Assembly: GCF_905220415.1 (NCBI RefSeq)
Contig: NC_059555.1
Span: 6,936,001 to 7,000,000 of the forward strand
Length of the DNA stretch: 64,000 bases
Source: Colias croceus
Taxonomy: Eukaryota > Arthropoda > Insecta > Lepidoptera > Pieridae
Direction of reading: 5' to 3'
Made by a program: the position numbers and the translations under genes. Below the pieces are notes generated by a model. That model worked only from the letters and a program-made list of their open reading frames with translations. It ran no database searches and was not told the origin of the DNA. Of the stretch, positions 36,151 through 47,215 are shown piece after piece (the stretch's first letter is position 1; each line of letters starts with the position of its first letter).

Positions 36151-36956
36151 GATTGTGACACGACAATTTATACTTAAATAGTACCATTTTTATAATTAGA
36201 AACTACTTATTTAGATATAGGATGCATTCAGGGATTTTTATACCACCTGATTGTTCACAATATCATCGTCATATTAATAATATTATATGTAATTAGACAT
36301 GAAATGAGATTCGTTAACAATTAGGCCTTTCACCGGTCCATGCTCTGTTTACCTGACTAACTAATTAAATCTAAATAATTTCGTTTATTTTGAAAGTTTA
36401 TGAACGCTAATGATTAGGTTCTCTTTTTTAATTAATAAGAATTACTACATATATTTGTGGCATCTTGTTTCTGAAATTATTTTATACTTTAAAAATAAGG
36501 TAAAAAGTCATATTATCGATACTTCGTTCGAATATTTTCATGCTTTTGAAAAGAAGTAGAAATAAATTTTGATAGATTTTTATGGATAAAGTATTTTTTT
36601 TTTCAGCAGTTGATGTTAATTATATAATATAATTAGCAATAATTAAGAACAGTAAAAACATCTCAAAAAACGTGAAAGTTATGAATAGATAATGAATAAA
36701 TTTTTATATTGCATTTCTCAAACGAATATAGATCGTAATGTATTGTGACCGTATTGAAAGAAAAATAAATAAACTAATACATTAATATTTAACTCAATAA
36801 TGAACAAATAGTTCTATCATATTGAGTTAATAAATTTTATCTATCATGTTGGTTTAAAAGAAGTTAATATGCAAAACCTATATTATCATGCATATTCATA
36901 ATTTCACATAATTTCAGTTCATCATCAGAACTATGTACTTAGGTAGTTCCTATAAC

Positions 36957-37152
36957 GGTGCATTTACATCACACGAGCGAATGCTCATTGTAACCCCACT
37001 ATGCCAAATTATTTTAGTGTAAACAGGCGTAGAGCGTTTTGTGCGTTAGAAAAGATTCTATGCAATGTTCTTATACTGAATAGGAGTTTTCGTTTTCGCT
37101 AAAAGATCACGAAAGAATCCTCTAGCTCTATGTTCGTTTGATGTAAATGCAA
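36957..37152. mobile_element. MITE with GTGCATTTACATCA inverted ends
   Basis: Left GGTGCATTTACATCACACGA; right, inverted, GCATTTACATCAAACGAAC. Its inverse aligns with the longer, interrupted copy at 62346-62805 (shared CATTCTTTCGTGATCTTTT-like block). Confidence 0.72.
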
Positions 37153-37830
37153 TAAGATAAAACATAGGAAAATTTTGTATAAAACTTGTTAAGCGGGCGG
37201 TCTAGTGCTCTATAACATTTATTTTCCTTTTCCAGTACCATTTTACGCATTTGTACTCTTATAACAAACTACTAGGGTACTACGATATTTTCTTTTTCCT
37301 GTAGGTACCGTTATATGCATTCTGTACTTATAATAAACTACTAGGTACCGACGCTATAATGGCCAATACCGCAAAATGTGTTACAAAATCTGCACTATTA
37401 TTTAGCTTAGCGCAGAAAATCCCTAGAAAATAACGTATAAAATATAATGATATTTTAGAGTAAAGGTTAAGCCATTTTACTGTTGGAATATTGGACGCTG
37501 CAGCGATATAATTATTGTAGAATGAAATAAAATAGGATATTCTAACTGACGCTATTGGTTAAGCTTAAGTTAATGTAAATTAATCACTGTTACTTAATCT
37601 ATTTCATCTGTAAAGGTACCTAATATGAGTTGTAACTTGTAGTAGAGATGATACCAGACAAATAGATAGCATATAATGCGGATAAATCGAATAAAACTTA
37701 GTGAAAAGTAACTCATTTATTTATATATTATGTAGTTTCAAGTACAAATTATTATTTGTAAAAATGAGACAAAAACAGTAGCTGTATGTAGCGGTGTTTT
37801 GAAGAATTGTGAGTTCTGCAATATTGAGAC

Positions 37831-38005
37831 GTAGCGCGCACGAGCAACTTTGTATCCGCAACTATTTTGTCTCCGCAACTATTTTGTCTCTCCCACCTAT
37901 GGGCTAGTATGAAAGTGCGCGCACGTAGCGACGTGACTACCCATACAAATTGATGGGAGAGACAAAATAGTTGCGGAGACAAAGTTGCTCGTGCGCGCTG
38001 GCTAC
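37831..38005. mobile_element. Fold-back MITE
   Basis: GTAGCGCGCACGAGCAACTT at the left and its inverse at the right (GTAGCCAGCGCGCACGAGCA). The inner arms GTCTCCGCAACTATTTTGTC are perfect inverses through TCTCCCA (27 bp). A 76-codon minus frame across it is a by-product. Confidence 0.8.
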
Positions 38006-38480
38006 TTTTTGGTTTTGGACAGGCGTATAAAATTATTACTTAGTTAATATAACTGAAAGGAAAGATGTATATAAAAATAAAACAAAAATATATTGTGTTT
38101 GAGTATTTTAATTGTATTTGCTTAATTACACTAATTAAATTAATTGTAGTAGAAAAAAAAGGAATATAATATACACAATCGTAATAAATATAATACAATC
38201 ATTTTACAAATACATACAATGTATAGAAATATTTAAGCACCTCATTTGTTACAATATCTTTTTAACGTTGTAAGGCATATTTATATCCTAAAAAATTATA
38301 AATAAAGATCCTGAGTTGTACTGGTTTAGTTAGGATTATAAAAACATTATACATAGGTATATAAATTACATCGAACGTGTCATGTTAATTATTATCAGTT
38401 AAAAAATTTTAACCCGTTAATAGATTACAACCTAATAATCTAAAATTATAATCATCATCATCATCAATAATCTATAATAT

Positions 38481-38656
38481 ACTAGCTTACCGCCCGCGGC
38501 TTCGCCCGCTTTCTCTTAAACGATTTGAAATTTAAACTATCCTATCTCTCAAGTTGGATCGAACTGCACATACTGTGCGAATTTCATTATAATCGGTTAT
38601 GTGGTTTAGGAGTCCATTGAAGACAAACATTGTGACACGAGATTTATATATATTAA
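38481..38656 (+). repeat. Capped short repeat, c type
   Basis: ACTAGCTTACCGCCCGCGGC, then CTATCCTATCTCTCAAGTTG and GTCCATTGAAGACAAACATT. The second copy is at 49796-49966. Confidence 0.85.
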
Positions 38657-38699
38657 AAGAAGATAAAGATTGTCACTACCAGAATATTTCATAAAATTG

Positions 38700-38810
38700 T
38701 TTTCATACAACCCCGAACTCCTTATTACTATAGGATTATTTAGTACAACTCCTCCTTATTACTCCTTATTACGTTCAACTCCTTATTACTATAGGATTAT
38801 TTAGTATTTA
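38700..38810. repeat. Short direct repeat of CTCCTTATTACTATAGGA
   Basis: The word AACTCCTTATTACTATAGGA plus TTATTTAGTA occurs twice about 70 bp apart, with partial CTCCTTATTA copies between. Local slippage duplication. Confidence 0.75.
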
Positions 38811-38934
38811 TCTCTATTTAATACAAAATTTTGAATATAATTTTAACACTTTAATGGCAGTCGATATAATTAGTATCCTAGTAGTATTACAGATCATTAA
38901 ATAGTTCCTATATAGATACATGTGCTCAAACTTT

Positions 38935-38940
38935 TTTATT
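38935..38940 (-). terminator. Weak candidate polyadenylation signal of gene C
   Basis: AATAAA on the minus strand about 410 bp past the gene C stop. Its only support is position; A+T richness makes chance matches likely. Confidence 0.25.
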
Positions 38941-38944
38941 ATCA

Positions 38945-39112
38945 ACTAGCGGTCCGCCCCGGCTTCGCCCGTGGTACATGTTTACGTTTTCTCTATATAA
39001 GAACCATCCTCGAACTTCAAGGAATATTATAAAAAAAGAATTAACGTAATCGGTTCAGCCGTTCTCGAGTTATGCGCTTACCAACACATTTTGGGATTCA
39101 TTTTTATATCAT
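38945..39112 (+). repeat. Capped short repeat, d type
   Basis: ACTAGCGGTCCGCCCCGGCT cap, then AAGAACCATCCTCGAACTTC and GTAATCGGTTCAGCCGTTCT. Only copy seen in the window. Confidence 0.7.
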
Positions 39113-39352
39113 AGATTGTTTTACTGCACATTCAGAGCTTTTTCGTTCCGGTTATTTGTTTGATGTATATTGAAATTTTATAGTAGCCTAGTGCGAACTA
39201 ATTTGGGACTCACTGTTCGAAAACGAACAAATCCAGAAATAAACAATTTAGATTTGCTATTGCGTTGTTATCATCACTTTTGTATACTTATCATTTCAAA
39301 AGAGTATGAAAAACATTGACCATAAAGCTCCATAGTACTTAGCAACTTAGGT

Positions 39353-39597
39353 TTATACATAAAACGTCTTATCAACTTTCAGAGTCCTATAATTGCCATA
39401 GGCTCCATCATCGAGGTCAGTATTTAAGGATTTACAAGACTGACTTCTCGATATATCGTAAGAACTAACACTTAGCATATTTCGCATCACGCTTCTGTGT
39501 CGACGATGTTTCTCTGGTTGCAGTTCAGTTTGGTAATACTTGCGCTCTTCTAGTTCTAGCCATTTTGAGTTGAGTAGCAGTTTCTTTGTCCATTCAT
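39353..39597 (-). CDS. Gene C coding exon 5 with stop
   Basis: 245 nt encoding EWTKKLLLNSKWLELEER, then the basic/Ser-rich tail ending KVDKTFYV and TAA at 39353-39355. Acceptor ATTACAG. Corresponds to gene B exon 7 plus an extension of about 30 residues. Confidence 0.88.
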
Positions 39598-42265
39598 CTG
39601 TAATTATGTTTTATAATTTGATAAAATAATTGTAAGGTTGTTAATTAATATACAGGGTGTCCCACTGTTGGTTTACTAAGCTCAAAGGAGGTTATAGTTT
39701 TGAATACGCTGAGTACGGAAAAAATACTTATAAAATTCCAGACGCATTTTTTTTCTTCAAATAGATGAATTCTTAAACCTCTATGTTATGTACGAGCAAG
39801 CAACCCACCCAACTTTGCCACCAGCACGTGAGCTATCGTTTAAGATTATGTTTTCATAGACAAAACCGGCCGCTCACATCGCCGGCCACATAATGTCGGC
39901 TGCGCGAAGCTAGAGAAGAAAACATTGATTTTCAGGAAAAAATTAGCAAACAATTTTTGACGTAATTTTGTTGTTTAAGTATTTTTTACGTGATCAGTGT
40001 ATGCAAAACTGTCCTTTCGAGCTTAGTATACCAATAGTAGGACACCCTGTATAGTTTGGTAATTAGAATTGTTTGATCTGTATTTAGATCTCAATGAATA
40101 AGGGTAAGTAATACCTATGTTATCTGCTAGTAATAATTGAGGTGTTACTTCGTGTTTATTTACTTTTTAAACACAATAAAATAATATATATAGGCCAATA
40201 TAATTCTATGGCCAACCAGTGCTATTCAACTTCAATAAAACTAAAGATATTACTATGTTTTTCTTCATTTAAGTTAGAAGAACAGAACTTCATTCCCAAA
40301 ATTGGTATAGTCCAGTTTATAATTCGATTCATTCAACTCTTAAGTGTAACTAGTAATAAGGTTGAGATTAATATTTTATAATTCTTACCATTAAGATCTT
40401 TCATAACTCCCGCCTTGCCACCATACTCGTACGGTAGACCCTCAGGCGGGTAGTAATCAACTCCAGTTACATTGTTAACTTTATCACTGTTTGGATGCAT
40501 GTGGATGAACTTGCGTCGCCATGGGTACAAACCGATATGGAGTAGTAGAAGCGATACCGTTTTGAGTTTCTGTGTGTTTATTATGTGTACTTCTGAAAAC
40601 TTTAAGGGATAGGCTGCCTGAAAAATAAAATTGAGTCTAAATTAGAATTCTTAGAAGAAGGTAGAGATGAAACCAGTTTCAATTATTCTTGAATATTATG
40701 TTTTAATATTCAAATAAAACATGTTGCACAAAGAATTTAAAAAAAGATATTTTAAAACTTCTTTCATCATCATTACATTTTATTTTACTTCATTTCCAAA
40801 TATTTTATAATGATATTGATTAAATATGAACGAAACGATAAATTTGTTCAATACCCTGCCTATAAAATGCCATAGTAATTGCATATTTATATCGGGACTA
40901 TTGTGGCTCTACATGATTTGCCAATAAAATTTTGTTAGGCGCTATTAAAACTATATTTTTTTCACAGGCGCTAATTTTTTAACAAAATACATATTTACCC
41001 TCATGCACCAAATGAAATCCTTCCAATATGTCCCTTTGAAGTGATTCTTAATATGTGAAGGCTGCACATCGCATACATCTATGATTACTACTTCATCGCC
41101 GGGCGTCGGGTCTTCTTTCAATCTGTAAAATGAGAATATCAGAATTTTGTATCTGGTACTATTATTTTCTTTGGTAGTGCTAATGTAAGAAAATAATGGG
41201 TAACATAATATTATTATTCTTTCTACAATTCTCAAGTGTCCTATAAGAAGATATCGATCCTTAAACCAGCCATTTATTTGTATTGCTTTGTGTATATTTT
41301 TTGGTGTGTGTGCTATAAAGTTTAAGCCTTGTGGTATGTCTTCACTTATATTATGTAGCAGGATACCACAGGAGGCAATTAATAGAATGGTACGCGATAG
41401 TATATATTAGAGATATAGTTTAAGTAATTTCATCATGACATTCAAATTATTTGCTAATGCAATGCTCGGTGACAGTTAAGATCTTATATTATATACTGCA
41501 TGTTTTTACCTTATATCTAATATCATGAGCCATCTAGCTAGCAGTGCTTTAGCAGACAGCGGCCTATTGAGCGCAGTTGGTGCTGGAAGTCTTACAAAGG
41601 TAAGCCGCTTGCCGCCCACACTGCGTTCTCGAAGGGGTACTATGTATCTAGAAAGTATAAAAAGTTCATTAACAAACATTTTAAGGGGATCAAAAAACCT
41701 GAGCAGTGATAACGTCATAAAAGTAGAGTCTCTACAACGATACATTTATTCAAAGATACCAATAATTCATGTGTAAAACTAATTAAGTAATTAATATTGT
41801 TTATGGTAATATGTACTTAAAAACGTATGTAAGACGCTCCTCAATTTTAATACTTTGGTACATAAAGTACTTTTTTTTTCTGGTCAATGCCCATGCCCAT
41901 TACTCCGAACGAATGACCATAAATATAATTTTTCCCTCCTAATATTTATAATGTAAGGCCACATTACATACTGTTATTAGTCGCATTCATCAATAAACAA
42001 TGAGATTAATCAAGAATCAATATACTAACACATCCTGACAGCTAGACAAAATGTCTTCATCATCGGGGTGCCTCTTATGCCATAAATCCGTAAGCCCTCC
42101 CGGTCCTCTCGCAGTATAATACTTCCTAGCTCTTTTACTAGCTTCTATTTCATCTCCCTCACACGTTTGTAAGATGAGATCCAGAACTGCTAGTTCGTCT
42201 GGAGACACTTCCCGTGTTAGGTTGTCTCGAGCCCATCGTTCGCCAAACGACGCTGCTGGGGACAT
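39353..42265 (-). CDS. Divergent CRAL-TRIO domain protein, gene C (complete)
   Basis: Five minus-strand exons: 42030-42265, 41510-41647, 40999-41122, 40389-40617 and 39353-39597. They join to 972 nt and 323 residues with no frame break and consensus splice sites. Domain order is the same as in gene B: a weak CRAL-TRIO N domain (LILQTCEGDEIEASKRARKY), the linker VPLRERSVGGKRLTFVRLPA, and the lipid-binding domain (GDEVVIIDVCDVQPSHIKNH, AAYPLKFSEVHIINTQKL, LPYEYGGKAGVMKDLNG). The basic segment reads LYPWRRKFIHMHP. After EYGG the protein has about 80 more residues, Arg/Lys- and Ser-rich (EKHRRHRSVMRN), against about 50 in gene B. The FLRGCKF motif is replaced by LILQTCEG, so ligand choice may differ. 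Likely a cytosolic lipid carrier; ligand unknown. Confidence 0.92.
39653..40049. mobile_element. Tc1/mariner-like MITE in gene C intron 4
   Basis: Ends CAGGGTGTCCCACTGTTGG and, inverted, CAGGGTGTCCTACTATTGG, followed inward by TACTAAGCTC. Flanked by TA on both sides (39651-39652, 40050-40051). 397 bp with no transposase frame. Confidence 0.82.
40389..40617 (-). CDS. Gene C coding exon 4 (fusion of the exon 5 and 6 equivalents of gene B)
   Basis: 229 nt encoding AAYPLKFSEVHIINTQKLKT through YEYGGKAGVMKDLN. Acceptor TTTTTCAG, donor GTAAGA. Gene B has an intron in the middle of the same stretch. Confidence 0.92.
40999..41122 (-). CDS. Gene C coding exon 3
   Basis: 124 nt encoding LKEDPTPGDEVVIIDVCDVQ through DFIWCMR. 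Acceptor TTTTACAG, donor GTAAAT. It covers only the second half of gene B exon 4. Confidence 0.92.
41510..41647 (-). CDS. Gene C coding exon 2 (linker)
   Basis: 138 nt encoding YIVPLRERSVGGKRLTFVRL through ARWLMILDI. Acceptor TTTCTAG, donor GTAAAA. It continues without a break across the point where genes A and B have intron 3. The longer open frame upstream of 41647 is intron. Confidence 0.86.
42030..42265 (-). CDS. Gene C coding exon 1 with start
   Basis: 236 nt encoding MSPAASFGERWARDNLTREV through DEDILSSCQD. Donor GTTAGT at 42028-42029. The ATG at 42263-42265 is the first in frame after acceptor-like TTCACCAG about 10 bases upstream. It covers gene B exons 1 and 2 without their intron. 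Confidence 0.88.
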
Positions 42266-42411
42266 CCTGATGTCCTGGTGAAATTGATAGATTTATTGTT
42301 ATTTTTTTTATGGATTTGACATTTTTCTATTATTGGATCCATAAAGTAAACATCATCGTGATGTAATAGGTAATAATTAAAAAAGAGTGTGTGTAATTAT
42401 GTACACGCGTT

Positions 42412-42589
42412 AGAAGTTATACTTCTTTGGCATATGGAAAAAAAATACTAGAATATACAACTTGAACATAGTTATCAATTTTCATACCACCTAGAACTAA
42501 CTTCATGCTGTTAAATTTAGGTGTCGGTGCGCATCGTAAAAATTCACTCTCATCATTTTTCTCTATCGCGCCAAAAGAAGTATAACTTC
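42412..42589. mobile_element. MITE with GAAGTTATACTTCTTT inverted ends
   Basis: GAAGTTATACTTCTTTGG at the left is the inverse of CCAAAAGAAGTATAACTTC at the right. Related to the i type; each end is itself a small palindrome. Confidence 0.75.
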
Positions 42590-43221
42590 AAAAAAATAAA
42601 ATTAAACGAATTTATATGGTGTGTCCTGTGTCCTTAACCTGCCGTCAACTCTGAATTTTATGACAATATGGTAAATAATAGTTTATGCAAAATGATTTTC
42701 ACAATAGAATGTTCGTACATTGATCGTGTAAATCCTAAAATGATATAAGCTAATCGGAAGAAGCACAGGGATTTAGAGATAATAAATTAAAGTATTATGA
42801 CTGATAAGATGACTATATTATTAGATCACTTGCTTATAAAAAAATGCCTGGAAAATATTATTATTCAGATTAACTAGCTAACAATAGAATATTGAGTCTG
42901 TAAAAAAATCTATTTCTACTACAATTTGTAGGAGGAATTGTTTTTGTGAGTATGAATTATTTAATTTTTATAATATTATGTCAAATCAACTTCTAATAAA
43001 ACGATACAATTATTTGTATAGACAAAAGAATGCATGAGGAAAATCGCAAAATGCCTGACACGATTTTGAAAATTGTAATAAATGTTTGAATGCGACATCT
43101 TATTCAATAATATCAGACTTTATTTGCTTGGTTTGAAAATCTATGATAATACATGATTATTGAAAAATTCACTTTCACATTTACTCCAACAAATCAGTAA
43201 TCAGCAAAATTTTACTTTTAC

Positions 43222-43461
43222 TATCCATACTAATATTATAAATGCGAAAGTAACTCTGTCTGTCTGTCTGTTACTCAATCACGCCTAAACTACTGAACCA
43301 ATTTTCATGAAATTTGGTATGGAGATATTTTTATACCCGAGAAAGGACATAGGCTACTTTTTATCCCGGGAAAATGACGAAATTTCGGAAATTCCACGGG
43401 AATGGGAACTAGGCGGGTTTTTCTTTGTAAGCGCGGACGAAGTCGCGGGCGGAGACCTAGT
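43222..43461 (-). repeat. Capped short repeat, b type
   Basis: ATCCATACTAATATTATAAA, CTGTCTGTCTGTC, GACATAGGCTACTTTTTATC, GTCGCGGGCGGAGACCTAG. The overlapping frames on both strands are products of the repeat. Confidence 0.85.
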
Positions 43462-43948
43462 TTACTATAAATGTAATTTGAATACAAATTAATCACATAG
43501 GTATGTACTAAGAATTGGGCGATAGATGTTATTAAAACGCGTGACTCTACATACCTAATATAATGATTCAGTACTAGATGTTTGAAAACTATTAACTAAG
43601 AAGTTCAGAACAAAAGATGTTCTTAGAATAGATATGTACGTATAAATGACTACGATTCATTGACATTTGAGTGAAACAACATTTCAGAGTATGTTTCGGG
43701 CAATGACCGGGTGAAAATGGTCTCATCATTTTTTTGTTACAACTATTGTAGAGTTAAAACTGTAATGTGTGGTGTGTATTAAAAATAGACAATAGAATAA
43801 TAATATGTGCGAAAACAGTTAGGTATATAATAATTAATCTGTGCTACAGATTTTAAGATACTAAGGAGACCTCACTTCTTTATAAAATACTAGGCTATTT
43901 TTATTTCTTGAAACTGTGTTAGTAGAATATATTATTTTATGTATGTTT

Positions 43949-44075
43949 TGAAGTAAAACTTAGGCGGGTTGAGAGTAAAATTTTGAGTTCGTTTCATGGC
44001 AATACCGTCACGTCATAGCGTAAGGCAACGATTTTGGTACATATCTTTGAATATTGCCAAAGAAGTTTCACTTCT
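43949..44075. mobile_element. MITE, i type
   Basis: TTGAAGTAAAACTTAGGCG at one end and GCCAAAGAAGTTTCACTTC at the other. The interior (GGCAATACCGTCACGTCA) is the inverse of the 58339-58461 copy. Confidence 0.78.
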
Positions 44076-44632
44076 GACACGCTCGGCACACACGCTCTTT
44101 TTTTATAAGTACTTTGTTAACCAAAATTTCCACGGAACAAAGCTCATTGCCTTTTCCAAAACAAAGCAGCCAATAAATAAAAAGTTCGCACATTACGAAA
44201 CACATTCGCATACTGTAAATATATCAAATACGAAATTACATTTCATTTCGCGGATCGCAAAAAGGTTTCAAAGGAATATTCCCCTCTGATAAGTTCAAGT
44301 GTAATAAAATATTCTTTTTTATGCTATATTTACATATCTCGTAATACGCGAATACTATTTGAGGCTCAAGATTCCTCTGCGTACAATGTACATATGCAAT
44401 GTTTTCTTTTCTTTATCTATATCACTTTTCTTTCGAGATGTTCCAGAAAAAATAGGGATGTGAATAATTTTCGGTGGAAGACAATGGCAATAGCATGTCG
44501 TTAAGATTTTAAGCTTATGTATACTATGTGTTTTTGTAGATTTTTTCTGGATGAATATGAATAAATATTAATTGGGATATAATGCTCGGTTTATTAATTG
44601 ATTTTGGGTTACCTATGAATTGTATATTATAG

Positions 44633-44852
44633 CAGTACTCCAAAATTAATAATGCGCATGCAAATCTTCGCTAATTGTCGTATTTCCAAAATGTATTTCA
44701 TTTGACTAAACAAATTTTACTAAATTATGCATGAAGAAAATGCATTTAACAACTCTATATTATATACATATCGTCTTCGGACGTTCCGGGAATATGACAG
44801 TTACCGAACTGTGACAAAGATTTCTATGCGCATTATCACTTTTGGAGTACTG
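44633..44852. mobile_element. MITE with CAGTACTCCAAAA inverted ends
   Basis: Left CAGTACTCCAAAATTAATAA; right, inverted, CAGTACTCCAAAAGTGATAA; both continue TGCGCAT and AAATCTT. About 35-bp ends, 220 bp total. TA follows the right end but not the left. Probably a Tc1/mariner derivative. Confidence 0.75.
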
Positions 44853-46480
44853 TAATTCACATTTAAAATGTGATTACGGCTATGCTATTGAGTGTTGTGA
44901 GTGCCTTAGACATTCTCTTGACGTCGTTAATAAGCGTTATTAAGCGATCATAAACAAAAAAACTACTAGCTATAGTGCGGTCGAGGATAAAAATGATCTG
45001 TTTGTACAGGATTTCGATCAAGATCTCATAGTTCAAAAGTTTTTGTATCTACATCATTTGAATACAGAGAATAATATTCCAAATATGTAACACTGACCTT
45101 AAGGTAATGTACAAAAAATACAATAGCATATTCAAGGTATGTTTTTTTTAGTCTTTGGACGTGTCATGGGCAAATAGTAAATACGCAGTGGTACTATAAT
45201 GTAAATTATAGCATAATATAAGACCAATAAAAATCCGTCTATGATATCTTGTTATATCTACTGTAGTTTTTTAAATAGATGGTTCTATGACATATTTTTA
45301 GTGGTATGGGTATTTAGCAAAATGGTCGTAGCGCATTCACTGTTGATCCCACATAAGGGGGTTAATAAACTTTTTATTCATAATTATTAAAATAATTGTC
45401 TTTCATATAAATTCCTAAACTAACCTATATCTTACATTTACCGAATGTCTTAACCATATTATAATGTCAAGGATATGCCGTGATGCAAGTGATATTTGGC
45501 TATCATTGTGTATTATCACGAATATAATGAAACATATAGTAATAAATATAACGAGATTCGTGTCATATGGTTTTTTGCTTTTATTATATGGTTGTTTCAC
45601 ACGCGAATTTTATAGTGACTCACGACTGTAACATTAGTAATATTTTTTAGTTCCTCATTAGTATAAAAACTGTATTGATGTTTTAATAATCGCTGACGTT
45701 AGAATAAAAAATGGTATTTATGTTGTATATTAATGAAGATAAACATATTCAATGTATAGTTTTATACCTTGAATAAATGGATGGATTTAGGACAAATAAA
45801 ATATCTTGGCGTATAAACGTTGGTAATAATTACGCTCTATGTAGTTTAAAAAGCTTCGTACTTGAATTAAAGTAAATAAATGGGATATTTAAGTACATGA
45901 ATGACATTTAAACAAGAGGAAAATCCGTAAAAGTTTAATTAAAGTCTGCATAAAATATGATCTAATCATAGTTATGTATTTTCGTACAATTTAACAAGAT
46001 TTTAGCAAATCCCCTTGATTGTAGAAAATATAGAATAATTATTATAAAACTATATATTTATTGGAATGCCTTGAATTTTTACACTACGGTAAGTAAGTAT
46101 CATCCCAATAATTCAAACACAGGACCAAGTTAATTGATTTTTTTTTTGTTAGATTTATCTTTCCTTATTGATAAGTAACTCCTAAAAATTACAAAAACTA
46201 CCCGAATTGGGGTGACTAGCTAGTTTTATATAACTTCAAATAATTCAAGATCACAGTATTTAATACGTAGGTACGTACGTAACAACAGCCCATAATTTTG
46301 GTCAAACAATGCGACTGTGCAGATTAGTTTACATCCTACCATGTTATTTGAGATATGGGTGATTATTAATTACACTATGTTGTGTGCGATAATTGGAACT
46401 GTCTTTGTTGTTAGAATTAGCTTCATTCTTCCTTTGAGTTTGGTTTCACTCGCGTCGTATCACTACTTACTAAGCTACTT

Positions 46481-46620
46481 ACTATAAAACAAAGTAGTTT
46501 TCTCGCCTGTGTCCCTATTATTATGATGCGTTTTTTTCAGTAGATCGAGTGATTGAAGAGGAACGTTTTAGTATAGGTATAATTTATTAGGTTTTAGACA
46601 AAACGGGCGAAGCCGCGAAG
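46481..46620 (-). repeat. Capped short repeat, a type (5' cap truncated)
   Basis: ACTATAAAACAAAGTAG to AAAACGGGCGAAGCCGCG. Degraded relative to other a copies. Confidence 0.75.
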
Positions 46621-47152
46621 TAGGTAGGTATATACCTACCTACTAGTATATAGATGAGTTCAGCCAATGTACACCGCATTGGGTATTATAGACTATCTAT
46701 CTGTTGGTTTTTAAATTTACAATAAGAGAATAGAGGATTCATACTTCTTTTATAAAATATGTTGTCATGTAGGTACATAACAAGCTAAATTACATTTGCT
46801 AATTCTCAAACAAATTCAAGGAACTTCACATTTGTTTTTCAAACATTTCCTTCGTGTTGACACCTCATTGGACCTTGACAATCCGTTCACTTTCTAGAAA
46901 AACTTACTATTACAATTTAGTTAAGTAAAAGCAATGGATTAACTCAAAACTTCTTAACCGATTGTGTAAATTATTTCACAAGTATATTACTCTACATTAT
47001 ATTATGGATATTGCAATAATCTGAAATAAATCAAATAAATAAATTTTTTATGACTAACAAGACTTATATTAAATTTGATAATATTTTTTTTAGGATTCAA
47101 ATGCTTTATAATTATAAATTTTGAAAGAATAGAAAAAGCTCAATCACGAGGC

Positions 47153-47215
47153 GGGATTTTAACAAAAAATATTGCGAAAGACGGGGGTTCGAATCCCGCC
47201 TTAAGTCCGAGTTTT
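47153..47215 (+). pseudogene. tRNA B-box remnant
   Basis: GGGGGTTCGAATCCCGCC is a perfect B-box/T-arm with TTCGAAT. No matching 5' acceptor or D-arm exists within the expected 50-60 bp, so this is a tRNA or SINE fragment rather than a working tRNA. Confidence 0.35.

Larger units (their letters stand above)
26727..38930. other. Intergenic region upstream of gene B
   Basis: About 12 kb with no recognised cellular coding exon. It holds capped repeats, i-, hAT- and fold-back-type MITEs, a 95-bp tandem duplication (30007-30196) and a nested transposon (32447-33496). A plus-strand frame at 34173-34541 (122 codons) and one at 34771-35100 (109 codons) lack recognised domains. The latter has hydrophobic and Lys/Glu-rich stretches typical of A+T-rich chance frames. 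Confidence 0.7.

Noticed and set aside
41525..41776. 83-codon plus-strand frame
   Set aside because: It is the antisense shadow of gene C exon 2 (41510-41647); the minus-strand frame has splice sites and homology to the linker.
43305..43496. Overlapping frames on both strands
   Set aside because: Both lie within a b-type capped repeat, whose G+C-rich cap keeps frames open by composition.
47153..47215. Possible functional tRNA
   Set aside because: Only the T-arm/B-box is present; no acceptor or D-arm partner can be found upstream.
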